Shown one piece after another: positions 1 through 11,670 of a DNA stretch of 64,000 nt (position 1 is its first letter; each line of letters begins with the position of its first letter). The position numbers were made by a program, and so were the translations under genes. A model generated the notes under the pieces. The model made no database searches, was not told the DNA's origin, and saw only the letters and a list, made by a program, of their open reading frames with translations. The stretch covers positions 337,832,539-337,896,538 of the forward strand of contig NC_133328.1 of the NCBI RefSeq assembly GCF_042186555.1, read 5' to 3'. Source of the DNA: Aquarana catesbeiana (Eukaryota > Chordata > Amphibia > Anura > Ranidae).

Positions 1-55
1 ATCGATCCGTTTTTAATCCTCTCTGTGGTGATAATAAACATTTGGAGGTGTTTAA
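1..55 (+). pseudogene. Upstream piece of PLE1 ORF (Penelope-like), cut by TTAA element
   Basis: Reading from base 3, this stretch encodes an open peptide (FNPL...LEVF) like the region just before the reverse transcriptase of Penelope-like elements. It stops at TTAA (52-55), where a TTAA transposon begins. Joining it to the sequence after the second TTAA (5145-5148) gives an uninterrupted frame ending ...EVF-KNMVCQDL. It is therefore the 5' side of the PLE whose main part lies at 5145-7141. The rest of the N-terminus lies outside the window. The frame join is seen directly; the family call is inferred from the downstream domains. Confidence 0.75.
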
Positions 56-968
56 CCACTTGCCGACCGCCTCACGCATATATACGTGAGCAGAGCGGCA
101 CGGGCAGGCAAAATCACGTACCTGGTACGTGATTGCCTTCCCGCGGGCGGGGGGTCCGATCGGACCCCCCCCCGGTGCCATCGGCGGTCGGCGTTTGGCT
201 GGGAGAGTTGAGAGACGAGGGGGAGACCATCCGATCGTGGCCCCCCCCTCGCGATCGCTCCCAGCCAATGAGAAACATCCCCTGCCTCTGTATAGTACAC
301 AGAGGCAGAGGATGTGATGTCATCTCTCCTCGGCTGGCCAGTTTCCGTTCCAGCACCGAGGAGAGAAGACATGTAAGTGCACCAACACTCACACAACACA
401 GTAGAACATGCCAGGCACACTAAACACCCCCGATCCCCCCCCGATCGCCCCCCGATCCCCCCCCAATCACCCCCCCCCCTGTCACAAACTGACAGCAAGC
501 AGGTTTTTTTGTTTTGTTTTGTTTTTTTCCTGATTACTGCATGGTGTCAGTTTGTGACAGTTAGCAGTGGTAGGACAGTTAGTATTAGCCCCCTGTAGGT
601 CTAGGGTACCCCCCTAACCCCCCCTAATAAAGTTTTAACCCCTTGATCACCCCCTGTCACCAGTGTCGCTAAGCGATCATTTTTCTGATCGCTGTATTAG
701 TGTCGCTGGTGACGCTAGTTAGGAACGTAAATATTTAGGTTCGCTGTCAGCGTTTTATAGCGACAGGGACCCCCATATACTACCTAATAAATGTTTTAAC
801 CCCTTGATTGCCCCCTAGTTAACCCTTTCACCACTGATCACCGTATAACTGTTACGGGTGACGCTGGTTAGTTTGTTTATTTTTTTTAGTGTCAGGGCAC
901 CCGCCGTTTATTACTGAATAAAGGTTTAGCCCCCTGATTGCCCGGCGGTGATATGCGTCGCCCCAGGC

Positions 969-1577
969 AGCGTCAGATTAGCGCCAGTACCGCGAACACC
1001 TACGCACGCACCGTACACGCACCGTACACCTCCCTTAGTGGTATAGTATCTGAACACATCAATATCTGATCCGATCAGATCTATACTAGCGTCCCCAGCA
1101 GTTTAGGGTTCCCAAAAACGCAGTGTTAGCGGGATCAGCCCAGATACCCGCTAGCACCTGCGTTTTGCCCCTCCGCCCAGCCCACCCAAGTGCAGTATCG
1201 ATCGATCACTGTCACTTACAAAACACTAAACGCATAACTGCAGCGTTCGCAGAGTCAGGCCTGATCCCTGCGATCGCTAACAGTTTTTTTGGTAGCATTT
1301 TGGTGAACTGGCAAGCACCAGCCCCAAGCAGCGTCAGATTAGCGCCAGTACCACTAACACCCACGCACGCACCGTACACCTCCCTTAGTGGTATAGTATC
1401 TGATCGGATCAATATCTGATCCGATCAGATCTATACTAGCATCCCCAGCAGTTTAGGGTTCCCAAAAACGCAGTGTTAGTGGGATCAGCCCAGATACCTG
1501 CTAGCACCTGCGTTTTGCCCCTCCGCCCGGCCCAGCCCAGCCCACCCAAGTGCAGTATCGATCGATCACTGTCACTT
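969..1577 (+). repeat. Direct duplication of ~250 bp inside element A
   Basis: Bases 969-1216 are repeated nearly exactly at 1330-1577. Both copies begin with GCGTCAGATTAGCGCCAG, pass a GATCCGATCAGATC motif and end near CGATCGATCACTGTCACTT. The duplicated part lies upstream of the transposase remnant, in what would be the N-terminal coding or leader region of the piggyBac-like gene. Short intervening sequence separates the copies. Confidence 0.8.
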
Positions 1578-1668
1578 TTTTTTGTAGCGTTTTGGTGAAC
1601 TGGCAAGCGCCAGCGGCCTAGTACACCCCAGTCGTAGTCATACCAGCACTGCAGTAACACTTGGTGAC

Positions 1669-2053
1669 GTGGCGAGTCCCATAAGTGCAGTTCAAGCTGG
1701 TGAGGTGGCAAGCACAAGTAGTGTCCCGCTGCCACCAAAAAGACAAACACAGGCCCGTCGTGCCCATAATGCCCTTCCTGCTGCATTCGCCAATCCTAAT
1801 TGGGAACCCACCACTTCTGCAGCGCCCGTATTTCCCCCATTCACATCCCCAACCAAATGCAGTCGGCTGCATGAGAGGCATTTATATGTCCTCCCGAGTA
1901 CCCCTACCCAATGAACCCCCCCAAAAAAGATGTGTCTGCAGCAAGCGCGTATATAGACGTGACACCCGCTATTATTGTCCCTCCTGTCCTGATAATCCTG
2001 GTCTTTGCATTGGTGAATGTTTTGAACGCTACCATACACTAGTTGAGTATTAG
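1669..2053 (+). pseudogene. piggyBac-like transposase remnant: N-terminal tail joined to C-terminal Cys-rich finger
   Basis: Two overlapping frames read as one broken protein. The first (1669-1914) gives a proline-rich N-terminal-type segment (NWEPTTS...VFPPFTSPT) and then RLHERHLYVLPST. The second frame (to 2053) continues KRCVCSKRVYRRDTRYYC, CPDNPGLCIGECFERYHT and stops. The latter is the cysteine-rich C-terminal domain of piggyBac transposases, which binds the terminal repeats. The ~450-residue catalytic core with its DDD triad is absent, and a 1-nt shift near 1910 separates the frames. This is an internally deleted, non-functional copy. Confidence 0.75.
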
Positions 2054-3575
2054 CGTAGGGTACAGCATTGCACAGACTAGGACACACTTTCACAGGGTCT
2101 CCCAAGATGCCATCGCATTTTGAGAGACCCGAACCTGGAACCGGTTACAGTTATAAAAGTTACAGTTACAAAAAAAAAGTGTAAAAAAAAAAAAAAAACA
2201 CAAACAAAAATAAAAAAAAATAGTTGTCGTTTTATTGTTCTCTCTCTCTCTATTCTCTCTCTGGTGTTCTGCTCTTTTTTACTGTATTCTATTCTGCAAT
2301 GTTTTATTGTTATTATGTTTTATCATGTTTGCTTTTCAGGTATGCAATTTTTTATACTTTACCGTTTACTGTGCTTTATTGTTAACCATTTTTTTGTCTT
2401 CAGGTACGCCATTCACGACTTTGAGTGGTTATACCAGAATGATGCCTGCAGGTTTAGGTATCATCTTGGTATCATTCTTTTCAGCCAGCGGTCGGCTTTC
2501 ATGTAAAAGCAATCCTCGTGGCTAATTAGCCTCTAGACTGCTTTTACAAGCAGTGGGAGGGAATGCCCCCCCCCCCACCGTCTTCCGTGTTTTTCTCTGG
2601 CTCTCCTGTCTCAACAGGGAACCTGAGAATGCAGCCGGTGATTCAGCCAGCTGACCATAGAGCTGATCAGAGACCAGAGTGGCTCCAAACATCTCTATGG
2701 CCTAAGAAACCGGAAGCTACGAGCATTTTAGGACTTAGATTTCGCCGGATGTAAACAGCGCCATTGGGAAATTGGGAAAGCATTTTATCACACCGATCTT
2801 GGTGTGGTCAGATGCTTTGAGGGCAGAGGAGAAATCTAGGGTCTAATAGACCCCAATTTTTTCAAAAAAGAGTACCTGTCACTACCTATTGCTATCATAG
2901 GGGATATTTACATTCCCTGAGATAACAATAAAAATGATTTAAAAAAAAATATGAAAGGAACAGTTTAAAAATAAGATAAAAAAGCAAAAAAATAATAAAG
3001 AAAAAAAAAAAAAAAAAAAAAAGCACCCCTGTCCCCCCTGCTCTCGCGCTAAGGCGAACGCAAGCGTCGGTCTGGCGTCAAATGTAAACAGCAATTGCAC
3101 CATGCATGTGAGGTATCACCGCGAAGGTCAGATCGAGGGCAGTAATTTTAGCAGTAGACCTCCTCTGTAAATCTAAAGTGGTAACCTGTAAAGGCTTTTA
3201 AAGGCTTTTAAAAATGTATTAATTTTGTTGCCACTGCACGTTTGTGCGCAATTGTAAAGCATGTCATGTTTGGTATCCATGTACTCGGCCTAAGATCATC
3301 TTTTTTATTTCATCAAACATTTGGGCAATATAGTGTGTTTTAGTGCATTAAAATTTAAAAAAGTGTGTTTTTTCCACAAAAAATGCGTTTGAAAAATCGC
3401 TGCGCAATTACTGTGTGAAAAAAAAAAATGAAACACCCACCATTTTAATCTGTAGGGCATTTGCTTTAAAATAATATATAATGTTTGGGGGTTCAAAGTA
3501 ATTTTCTTGCAAAAAAAAATAATTTTTTCATGTAATCAAAAAGTGTCAGAAAGGGCTTTGTCTTCAAGTGGTTAG
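2054..3575. other. Non-coding 3' part of element A
   Basis: AT-rich sequence with long A and T runs (2167-2220, 3000-3020, 3420-3430). The part from about 2840 matches 53100-53850 of the second TTAA element (shared phrases include AGACCTCCTCTGTAA and the CTGCGCAA region). The stretch ends in a terminus-like AAGTGGTTAG at 3566-3575. No credible ORF. Confidence 0.6.
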
Positions 3576-3612
3576 AAGAGTGGGTGATGTGTGACGTAAG
3601 CTTCTAAATGTT

Positions 3613-4700
3613 GTGCATAAAATGCCAGGACAGTTCAAACCCCCCCAAATGACCCCATTTTGGAAAGTAGACACCCCAAGCTATTTGCTGAGAGGCATGT
3701 CGAGTCCATGGAATATTTTATATTGTGACACAAGTTGCGGGAAAGAGACAAATTTTTTTTTTTTTTTTTTTTTTTTGCACAAAGTTGTCACTAAATGTTA
3801 TATTGCTCAAACACGCCATGGGGATTTGTGAAATTACACCCCAAAATAAATTCTGTTGCTTCTCCTGAGTACGGGGATACCACATGTGTGGGACTTTTTG
3901 GGAGCCTAGCCGCGTACGGGACCCCGAAAACCAAGCACCGCCTTCAGGCTTTCTAAGGCCGTAAATTTTTGATTTCACTCTTCACTGCCTATCACAGTTT
4001 CGGAGGCCATGGAAAGCCCAGGTGGCACAAAACCCCCCCAAATGACCCCATTTTGGAAAGTAGACACCCCAAGCTATTTTCTGAGAGGTATAGTGAGTAT
4101 TTTGCAGACCTCACTTTTTGTCACAAGGTTTTGAAAATTGAAAAAAGAAAAAAAAAAAAATTTTTTTCTGGTCTTTCTTCATTTTCAAAAACAAATGAGA
4201 GCTGCAAAATACTCACCATGCCTCTCAGCAAATAGCTTGGGGTGTCTACTTTCCAAAATGGGGTCATTTGGGGGGGGGTTGTGCCATCTTGGCATTTTAT
4301 GGCCTTCAAAACTGTGATAGGTAGTGAGGAGTGAAATCAAAAATGTATGCCCTTAGAAATCCTGAAGGTGGTGCTGGGTTTTCGGGGCCCCGTACGCGGC
4401 TAGGCTCCCAAAAAGTGCCACACATGTGGTATCCCCGTACTCAGGAGAAGCAGCTGAATGTATTTTGGGGTGCAATTCCACATATGCCCATGGCCTATGT
4501 GAGCAATATATCATTTAGTGACAACTTTTTGTAAATTTTTTTTTTTTTTTTTTTTTTTGTCATTATTCAATCACTTGGGACAAAAAAAATAAATATTCAA
4601 TGGGTTCAACATGCCTCTCAGCAATTTCCTTGGGGTGTCTACTTTCCAAAATGGGGTCATTTGGGGGGGGTTTGTACTGCCCTGCCATTTTAGCACCTCA
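3613..4700. repeat. ~1.1 kb imperfect palindrome centred near 4155
   Basis: Segments on the left recur inverted on the right at matching distances. The block containing CCCATTTTGGAAAGTAGACA at about 3651 pairs with its inverse near 4645, and again at 4044 with 4240. The block at 3872-3920 (GGGGATACCACATGTGTGGG) pairs with 4388-4445. The centre is a poly-A/poly-T tract at 4139-4170. This is a long foldback structure in the 3' half of element A. Confidence 0.8.
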
Positions 4701-5144
4701 AGAAATGACATAGGCAGTCATAAACTAAAAGCTGTGTAAATTCCAGAAAATGTACCCTAGTTTGTAGACGCTATAACTTTTGCGCAAACCAATAAATATA
4801 CGCTTATTGACATTTTTTTTACCAAAGACATGTGGCCGAATACATTTTGGCCTAAATGTATGACTAAAATTTAGTTTATTGGATTTTTTTTATAACAAAA
4901 AGTAGAAAATATCATTTTTTTTCAAAATTTTCAGTCTTTTTCCGTTTATAGCGCAAAAAATAAAAACGGCAGAGGTGATCAAATACCATCAAAAGAAAGC
5001 TCTATTTGTGGGAAGAAAAGGACGCAAATTTCGTTTGGGTAGAGCATTGCATGACCGCGCAATTAGCAGTTAAAGCGACGCAGTGCCGAATTGTAAAAAG
5101 TGCTCTGGTCAGGAAGGGGGTAAATCCTTCCGGGGCTGAAGTGG

Positions 5145-7141
5145 TTAAAAACATGGTCTGTCAAGATCTTGACAAACTTAAGATCAAGAAGGCCAGGGAT
5201 TCTCAGGCCATTAAAAGAGGTATATCCTCCCTTGAGCAAAGGAAGGATATTGTGATTCGGCCAGCGGACAAAGGGGGTGGATTAGTGGTGCTTAGTAAAG
5301 CTTACTATCAGGCTGAGATGGAGAAATTATTGAATGACAGGAACACATACTTACCTTTAAGGGGAGACCCTATGCTAACTTTTAAGAATAATTTGCATTC
5401 ACTAGTAGAAAAAGGTAAAAGCAAGGGCATTTTGAATTCTAAGGAGGCGGCTTATTTAGATCCATTTTACTGTCGGACTCCCATTATATATATTCTGCCT
5501 AAATTGCATAAAAATGCCAAACATCCACCTGGTCACCCGATCGTGAACGGAATCGATTCCGTCACTTCAAGACTAGGCCAGTACCTTGATTTCTTCCTCC
5601 AGCCACTTGTCACCCAAATTAAAGCTTTTTTGCGTGATACTAAACAGATTTTGCAAATCCTGTCCACTCTCCCGTGTACTCCGTCTTGCTTTTTCATTAC
5701 TGCAGATGTCGGGTCTTTATATACAATCATTGATCACAAACAGGCCTTGGATTCTGTGAGGTGGGCTCTGACCACCACTGAGCTCTCAAAAGACCATATT
5801 TCCTTTTTATTGGAAGGTTTGGAATTTTGTTTACTGAGTAATTATTTTTGGTTTAATGGTGACTACTTCCTGCAGGCACAAGGAGTTGCCATGGGGGCTA
5901 GGTTCGCTCCCAGTGTGGCTAACCTTTTTATGGCCCACTGGGAGGAAGATACCATTTTTTATGATCCCCCACCGGAATTACTGTGCTATAGAAGGTACAT
6001 CGATGATGTAATCATGGTATGGGAAGGTGACCTAGCTAGTTTGCATATTTTCATGGATAAGCTGAATGAAAATAATAAAAACATTGAGCTGACGTGGACC
6101 TTAGACAAACAACAGATTACATTTCTAGACCTGGAAATATTCAAAGGAGAGGGAGGTTTCCAAACTAGGAATCATTTTAAAGCTACGGACAGGAATGCGT
6201 ACATTCCACTGACTAGTTGTCACCATAAATCGTGGCTCTGTAACATTCCACGAGGCCAATTCATCCACTTACGTCGCAATTGCACCTCTGATGATGACTT
6301 CCTAACACAATCTCAAATCTTGGCAACTAGGTTTAAAGAAAAAGGTTACACACAGACCATGGTTGACTCCGAAATCTCTAAAGTACTTTCTACTGACAGG
6401 AATTCTATCGTGGCAGATAGGATAAAACCCCCCGTAAGTGAAGAGGCTACCACTAGCTACCGTATTATACTGGACTACAATATCCAGTATAAAAAACTCG
6501 AACAAATTACAGCTAAACACTGGCCTATCCTTAAAGGTGATCGCACCCTGGGGTCTGTACTTCCGGAGCGCCCACGGTTTATATATCGTAAAGCCCCCTC
6601 CTTACGTGACCGACTAGCTCCGGGAGTTATTGACCCACCTAAAATAGGAACCAATAGGCTGTTTGGTTTTCTGTCTGGCTTTTACGCTTGTGGTAAGTGT
6701 GCCACTTGCAGGAAAGCCAGCAAGAATATTAAAAGGCGCAAAGAGTTTGTTTCAAACAGCACGCATAGAAAATACCAAATTGAAGGTCTTATTACTTGTT
6801 CGTCGGTGGGGGTGGTCTACATGCTGGAGTGCGATTGTGGACTCCAGTATGTGGGCCGCACCTCAAGGGCTTTACACGTTAGGGTTGGCGAACATATTAG
6901 TAACGTCAAACGGGGGGTAAAAACCCACAGTGTGTCCAGGCATTTTCGCCTCTGCCACAATAGAGACCCTAAATGTCTCAAATTCTGGGGGATTGAAAAG
7001 GTCCCTCGCCACTGGAGAGGTGGTCACTATATCTGACAACTTAGCCGTAGAGAATCCTTTTGGATCTATGAGACCAAGGTCTTATCTCCGGCAGGTATGA
7101 ACGTTGATTTTGATTTAAATTGCTTTATTTCTAATAGATGA
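5145..7141 (+). pseudogene. PLE1: Penelope-like reverse transcriptase + GIY-YIG endonuclease
   Basis: A long open frame (5006-7036, of which the first ~47 codons belong to the TTAA element) encodes a Penelope-like polyprotein. Visible parts: an IVIRPADKGGG block near 5250; RT motif A (TADVGSLYT) near 5700; motif B (AQGVAMGARFAPS) near 5880; catalytic YIDD near 5995; a CX2C pair (CGKCATC) near 6690; then a GIY-YIG nuclease (VVYMLEC...LQYVGRT) near 6811-6860 followed by EHI and HWRGGH. In this family the RT copies the RNA and the GIY-YIG domain nicks the target. A TGA at 7034-7036 falls where PLE2 has Arg, so CGA to TGA decay is likely. The frame then continues open to about 7141 with the family C-terminus (FDLNCF). 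The 5' part is split off at 1-55. It is probably inactive. Confidence 0.88.
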
Positions 7142-8225
7142 TTTTTTATTACATTTAATTTGTGCATTTTTTGATTGTGTTTATGTTTTTAATGGGATAT
7201 GTAAGTGTGATCGTATCCAGGTGATACCCGCGGTTTGATTGTCATATCTTTTATTAGTTGTTCTTTTTAATCTGTGTATGCGATTTCTAGTGACTTTGAG
7301 TAATCGAATTGCTTAACTTTTCCCTTTAAGTAAGGGTTGTTTAACCAGCTCTGGTTCCCTCTCTAGTGTGTGGGGGATTTTTCTTTCCAGAGATATTCTT
7401 AGGCTCTAATCCCTTCATAGCCATATGAGAGTTTTTTATCTGGGATGTGAAGAACTATTTGTTTTATTATTCATTGCCCCTTTATTCTTTGAGAGGTTGA
7501 GCGGTTTAATCCTTTTATTTTATTTAATTGTATCAGTCACTAGCAGTAGGTGTAGCTGGAGTGACGTGCGGGCTCGCGTCCTCTGGATAATTGTACCAGC
7601 GCTGTGATTGGGGCATTGGTCAAAATGACACTACTTATCAACAATGCGGGCCGTTGTTGCGTATCCCGCCCCACGCTGATGAAGTCCCGCCCACAGGACG
7701 TAACGCGTACGGGGGCCAGGAGCGCATGACGTCACCCGCGGCTGTCAGCCTGCTTACGATCACACGCTATCCACCGGCACTCGGTTCTGAGTGCTTGGAT
7801 TTGTGAGTGCAACAGTTTTATTCCTATTTTAGCAATAAAGTATATGCGGAGAGCACTATATTGTTTATGCTTTATTTACATATTACATCTATGCCATCTG
7901 ATGAGAGTGGGAGTACTGAATGAGAAGTCACTATCGCCTGTTTCAGCTTACCCTGTTTATGGTTTATATCCTGTTTCAGGTCGAAGATTACAGGTGAGGG
8001 GCCATCCTTATATGGTGAAGGGATTATAGTCACCTCTGTTCCTACCCTAGGCGTTTGACTATCCACTGGTGATCTCATCTCTTACCTTCATTTATTTAAC
8101 GGACAATTCATTTGCGCAGCACTCTTTTATTATCCATATGTCATTTGAGGTTTTTTGTTGAATTTGCCTTTGTGCTTGCTTGCATTTATTGTATATTGTT
8201 TATGTGTCAGCGCTGAGTTGATTTA
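7142..8225 (+). other. PLE1 3' flank / pseudo-LTR-like sequence
   Basis: No substantial ORF. AT-rich to 7560, then a GC-rich stretch (7560-7790) with CTGATGAAGTC and ACGCGTACG motifs resembling the flanks of PLE2 (near 11630 and 14680), followed by an AATAAAG near 7833. Penelope-like elements carry such pseudo-LTRs, so I assign this to PLE1 by resemblance and position. Confidence 0.45.
7660..7720 (+). ncRNA. Degenerate hammerhead-ribozyme-like core (PLE-associated)
   Basis: CTGATGA (7676-7682) is followed by a possible stem II (GTCC 7684-7687 with GGAC 7696-7699). Next come GTAAC (7700-7704) in place of the conserved GAAAC, and a mini-hairpin CG-CGTA-CG. The U-H cleavage-site bases are not present (GG instead). 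GCCCC just upstream can pair with GGGGC just downstream as stem I. PLE pseudo-LTRs are known to carry hammerhead motifs. This copy looks inactive. Confidence 0.35.
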
Positions 8226-9900
8226 TATTAGTATTAATAGGATCAGAAGAACCCCACTAATTTTCTTCAGGTAGTTTCAGGTGCTGTGCAGAGGACAGAG
8301 TGCACTAACTGTAAGTACTGTAGCTGCCTGCGTGTGGTATTAATAGGAGCAGAACAACAGCAATTGTCTCCAGGTAGCTTTAGGTGCACACTGTGCAGAG
8401 GACACACTGCACTAACTGTAAATACTGTAGCTGCCTGCCTGTGGTATTAATAGGATCAGAAGAACACCACTAATTTTCTTCAGGTAGCTTTAGGTGCACA
8501 CTGTGCATAGGACACAGTGCACTAAATGTAAATACTGTAGCTGCCTGCCTGTGGTATTATTATAGGATCAGAACAACAGCAATTGTCTCCAGGTAGCTTT
8601 AGGTGCAAACTGTGCAGAGGACGCACTACACTAACTGTAAATGCTGTAGCTGCCTGCCTGTAGTATTATTAGGAGCAGAACAACAGCAATTGTCTTCAGG
8701 TAGCTTTAGGTGCACACTGTGCAGAGGACACAGTGCACTAACTGTAAATACCGTAGCTGCCTGCCTGTGGTATTAATAAGATCAGAAGAACACCACTAAT
8801 TTTCTTTGTGTAGCTTTAGGTGCACACTGTGCAGAGGACACAGTGCACTAATTGTAAATACTGTAGCTGCCTGCCTGTGGTATTAATAGGAGCAGAACAA
8901 CACCACTAATTTTCTTCAGGTAGCTTTAGGTGCACACTGTGCAGTGGACGCACTACACTAAATTGTAAATACTGCAGCTGCCTGCGGTACTGTACTAATA
9001 GGATCAGAAGAACATCACTAATTTTCTTCAGGTAGCTTTAGGTGCACACTGTGCAGAGGACGCGCTACACTAACTTGTAAATACTGCAGCTGCCTGTGGT
9101 ACTGTACTAAGAGGATCAGAAGAACACCCCTAATTTTCTTCAGGTAGCTTTAGGTGCACAATGTGGAGAGGATGCACTACATTAATTTGTAAATACTGCA
9201 GCTGCCTTTGGTACTGTACTAATAGGATCAGAAGAACACCACTAATTTTCTTCAGGTAGCTTTAGGTGCACAATGTGGAGAGGATGCACTACACTAATTT
9301 GTAAATACTGCAGATGCCTTTGGTACTGTACTAATAGGATCAGAAGAACACCACTAATTTTCTTCAGGTAGCTTTAGGTGCACACTGTGCAGAGGACTTA
9401 CTAAACTAACTTGTAAATACTGCTGCTGCCTTCGGTACTGTACTAATAGGATCAGAAGAAGACCACTAATTTTCTTCAGGTAGCTTTAGGTGCACACTGT
9501 GCAAAGGATGCACTACACTGCCTTGTAAATACTGCAGCTGCCTGCGGTACTATATTATTAAGATCAGAAGAGCACTACTAATTTTCTTCAGGTAGCTTTA
9601 GGTGCACACTGTGCAGAGGACGCACTGCACTAACTTGTAAATATTACAGCTGCCTGTGGTACTGTACGAATAGGATCAGAAGAGCACCACTAATTTTCTT
9701 CAGGTAGCTTTACGTGCACACTGTGCAGAGGATGCACTACACTAACTTGTAAATACTGCAGCTGCCTGTGGTACTGTACTAATAAGATCTAAAGAACACT
9801 AATTTTCTTCAGGTAGCTTTAGGTGCACATTGTGCAGAGGACGCACTACACTAACTGTAAATACTGTAGCTAATAGGACTAATAGGATCAGAAGAACACC
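8226..9900 (-). repeat. ~112 bp satellite, about 15 units, inside a hAT end
   Basis: The unit recurs about every 110-115 bases. It contains GGATCAGAAGAACACCACTA, TTTTCTTCAGGTAGCTTTAG, GTGCACACTGTGCAGAGGAC and a TAAATACTG(T/C)AGCTGCCTG block. Early units differ slightly from later ones (GCAATTGTCTCC variants; CTGCCTGCCTGTGG versus CTGCGGTACTG), suggesting sub-families. The same satellite appears in the opposite orientation at 43560-44815, in the same position of hAT-A, so it belongs to that hAT family. Confidence 0.9.
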
Positions 9901-9976
9901 AGCAATTCGGCGAACGACTGAACAGGCAATGTTCGAGTCGAACATGCGTTCAATTCGAATACAAAGCTGATCCCTA
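8226..9976 (-). mobile_element. Truncated hAT element, minus orientation, satellite-rich 5' end
   Basis: The right boundary is ...CAGCTGATCCCTA-like (GCTGATCCCTA, ending at 9976), the inverse of the TAGGGATGAGC terminus seen at 42895. The adjacent sequence at 9905-9965 (TTCGGCGAACG, GTTCGAGTCGAACATGCG) is the inverse of the subterminal GTTCGACTCGAAC of hAT-A. The rest is satellite. No transposase is left, and the left side is lost at the PLE1 flank near 8225. Confidence 0.7.
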
Positions 9977-11228
9977 ATGGAGTGTAAGCATGGAATGCGG
10001 ACTATAAAAAAAAAAAAAACATTAGGAGGCTGACACTGAAATTTGATATACAATGAATTACTTAAGGTATCCCGTTACAGCATGGATATATTATTAGATG
10101 ACATGAAATAATTAATTTCCCCTCATAGACAGCATTACTATCTATAACTATACCTGGCAGACAATAATTTGCATTTTACAGATTCCATATTATATATTTT
10201 CCTGTAGAATGGCCTAAACAAATATCACCAGGAGAATAATACACTATATTTACCCTCAAAAGCAATAGAATGGAACTCTGTGGATGGATTGCCTTAAGGT
10301 GGTTGCCAACTAATGGGTAGAGTCTGTCTCCCCAATTTGGCATTTACCTATGCTGGAAGGTGTGGATCCTAGCTTCAGCGAAGTGTGTCAGATGTTGAGT
10401 CTCTGAAACTTCAATGAGATGTGTGAAGATTCCCTCCAGATGATAGGCATGTGATTATACGATCCTCCTAATTAATGTTTTCTTTGTACAAGCACTAGCT
10501 TAAAAGGCCACCAGGTGGCACAAGACTAGAAATGTATATATTGAGTTTATCTAGGAAATCTAAATCTAGTCCTTATATAATACATTAATCTTGTTCTATA
10601 CAGACTGAACTATGTTATTTTAGAGGCATAAAAAGTTCCTTTTGATCAGCAGCTTTTTAATTTGTGGAATTTACTTATTTGGGTGTAGCAGCATTTAAAT
10701 GGAAACTTTTAACTACAAAGAGGTGGATTTTCAGACAGTAATTAAAATATTTATGATACACTGAAAAAAATGTTCACAGTTAATTACAAATCAACAAATA
10801 TATAATAGAATTATGATTGAACTCTTTTTTTTTTTAGATAATATGATACCTTTTGTACCTTTTTACCAAAATAAATGAGCCCCAACAGTGTCAATGCTTT
10901 CATCTTATCAAAAAAGAAAATGCACATGTTTCTTACTGTAAAGGTTACAATCACCTATAAACATAATAATATTCATAACTGAGTCTTAAAGTTAACAGTT
11001 GTACTAACTTTCACAATGTTTTGAATTATTTTTCTCTCATAACATTGGATTCCTTTTTCATCTATGAAAACTTTTCCCGAAGTCCTTCGTTTTGTGGAAC
11101 AATAGGGAGATACTGCCATTGTCTGGAATATGTTGACTTTCCTTCACCTGGGCAAACAGATATTGTGTTGTTCAAAATACCATGTTTGTGAGGTCTGAAG
11201 TCTCATAAACATAGACCAGGAGTTTTAC
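9977..11228. other. AT-rich DNA with no recognised gene or repeat
   Basis: I see no ORF of note and no similarity to other parts of the window. It contains short A runs (10007-10019) and a T run near 10825. It could be old unique genomic DNA that the elements landed in. Confidence 0.5.
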
Positions 11229-11619
11229 TTAAAGCGGAGTTCCACACAAAAATGGAACTTCTGCTTTTCGGAACCCTCCCCCCCTCCGGTGTCACATTTG
11301 GCACCTTTCAGGGGGGAGGGGGGTGCAGATACCTGTCTAAGACAGGTATTTGCACCCACTTCCGGCATAGACTCCCATGGGAGTCTATGCCTCTTCCCGT
11401 CCCGACCGCGCTGTCTGCTGGGAACACACAGCTCCCAGGAGAGAGCGGGGACCACTAGGGACGCGCAGCGCGACTCGCGCATGCGCAGTAGGGAACCGGG
11501 AAGTGACGCAGCAACGCTTCACTTCCTGATTCCCTCACCTAGGATGGCGGCGGCAGCTGCCGAGAACCGAGCGGGTTCTCGGCGTCCCCTGCTGACATCG
11601 CTGGACCCTGGGACAGGTA

Positions 11620-11670
11620 AGTGGCCATGATGAAGTCACGTGATTGGGTGACGTCACGCGTAGGAACGGG
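11620..11670 (+). ncRNA. Hammerhead-like fragment in PLE2 flank
   Basis: ATGATGA (11627-11633) is followed by GTCAC (11635-11639), which can pair with GTGAC (11648-11652), and then GTCACGCGTAGG. This is the same layout as at 7676-7712 with further decay of the core. A third copy, CTGAAGA (14678-14684) with a GTCAC-GTGAC palindrome, lies near 14690. Core residues are missing, so catalysis is unlikely. Confidence 0.3.

Larger units (their letters stand above)
52..5148 (+). mobile_element. TTAA-bounded piggyBac-like element A (non-autonomous)
   Basis: The element body runs 56-5144, flanked by TTAA at 52-55 and 5145-5148. It opens CCACTTGCCGACCG and closes GAAGTGG, so the terminal inverted repeat is CCACTT/AAGTGG. 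TTAA duplication is the hallmark of piggyBac-superfamily transposons, and a piggyBac-like transposase remnant lies inside (1669-2053). A second terminus-like sequence, AAGTGG followed by TTAG, occurs at 3566-3575. The element may therefore be a fusion of two family members, or carry an internal copy of its end. The 3' 2 kb is shared with the element at 51798-54660. Transposition would need a transposase supplied from elsewhere. Confidence 0.8.

Noticed and set aside
52..598. Overlapping short ORFs at the window start
   Set aside because: GC-rich 5' arm of element A with poly-C/G runs; no similarity to known proteins.
5006..5144. N-terminal 46 codons of the 676-aa ORF as a real PLE N-terminus
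   Set aside because: These codons are the 3' end of TTAA element A; the true upstream PLE sequence is at 3-55.
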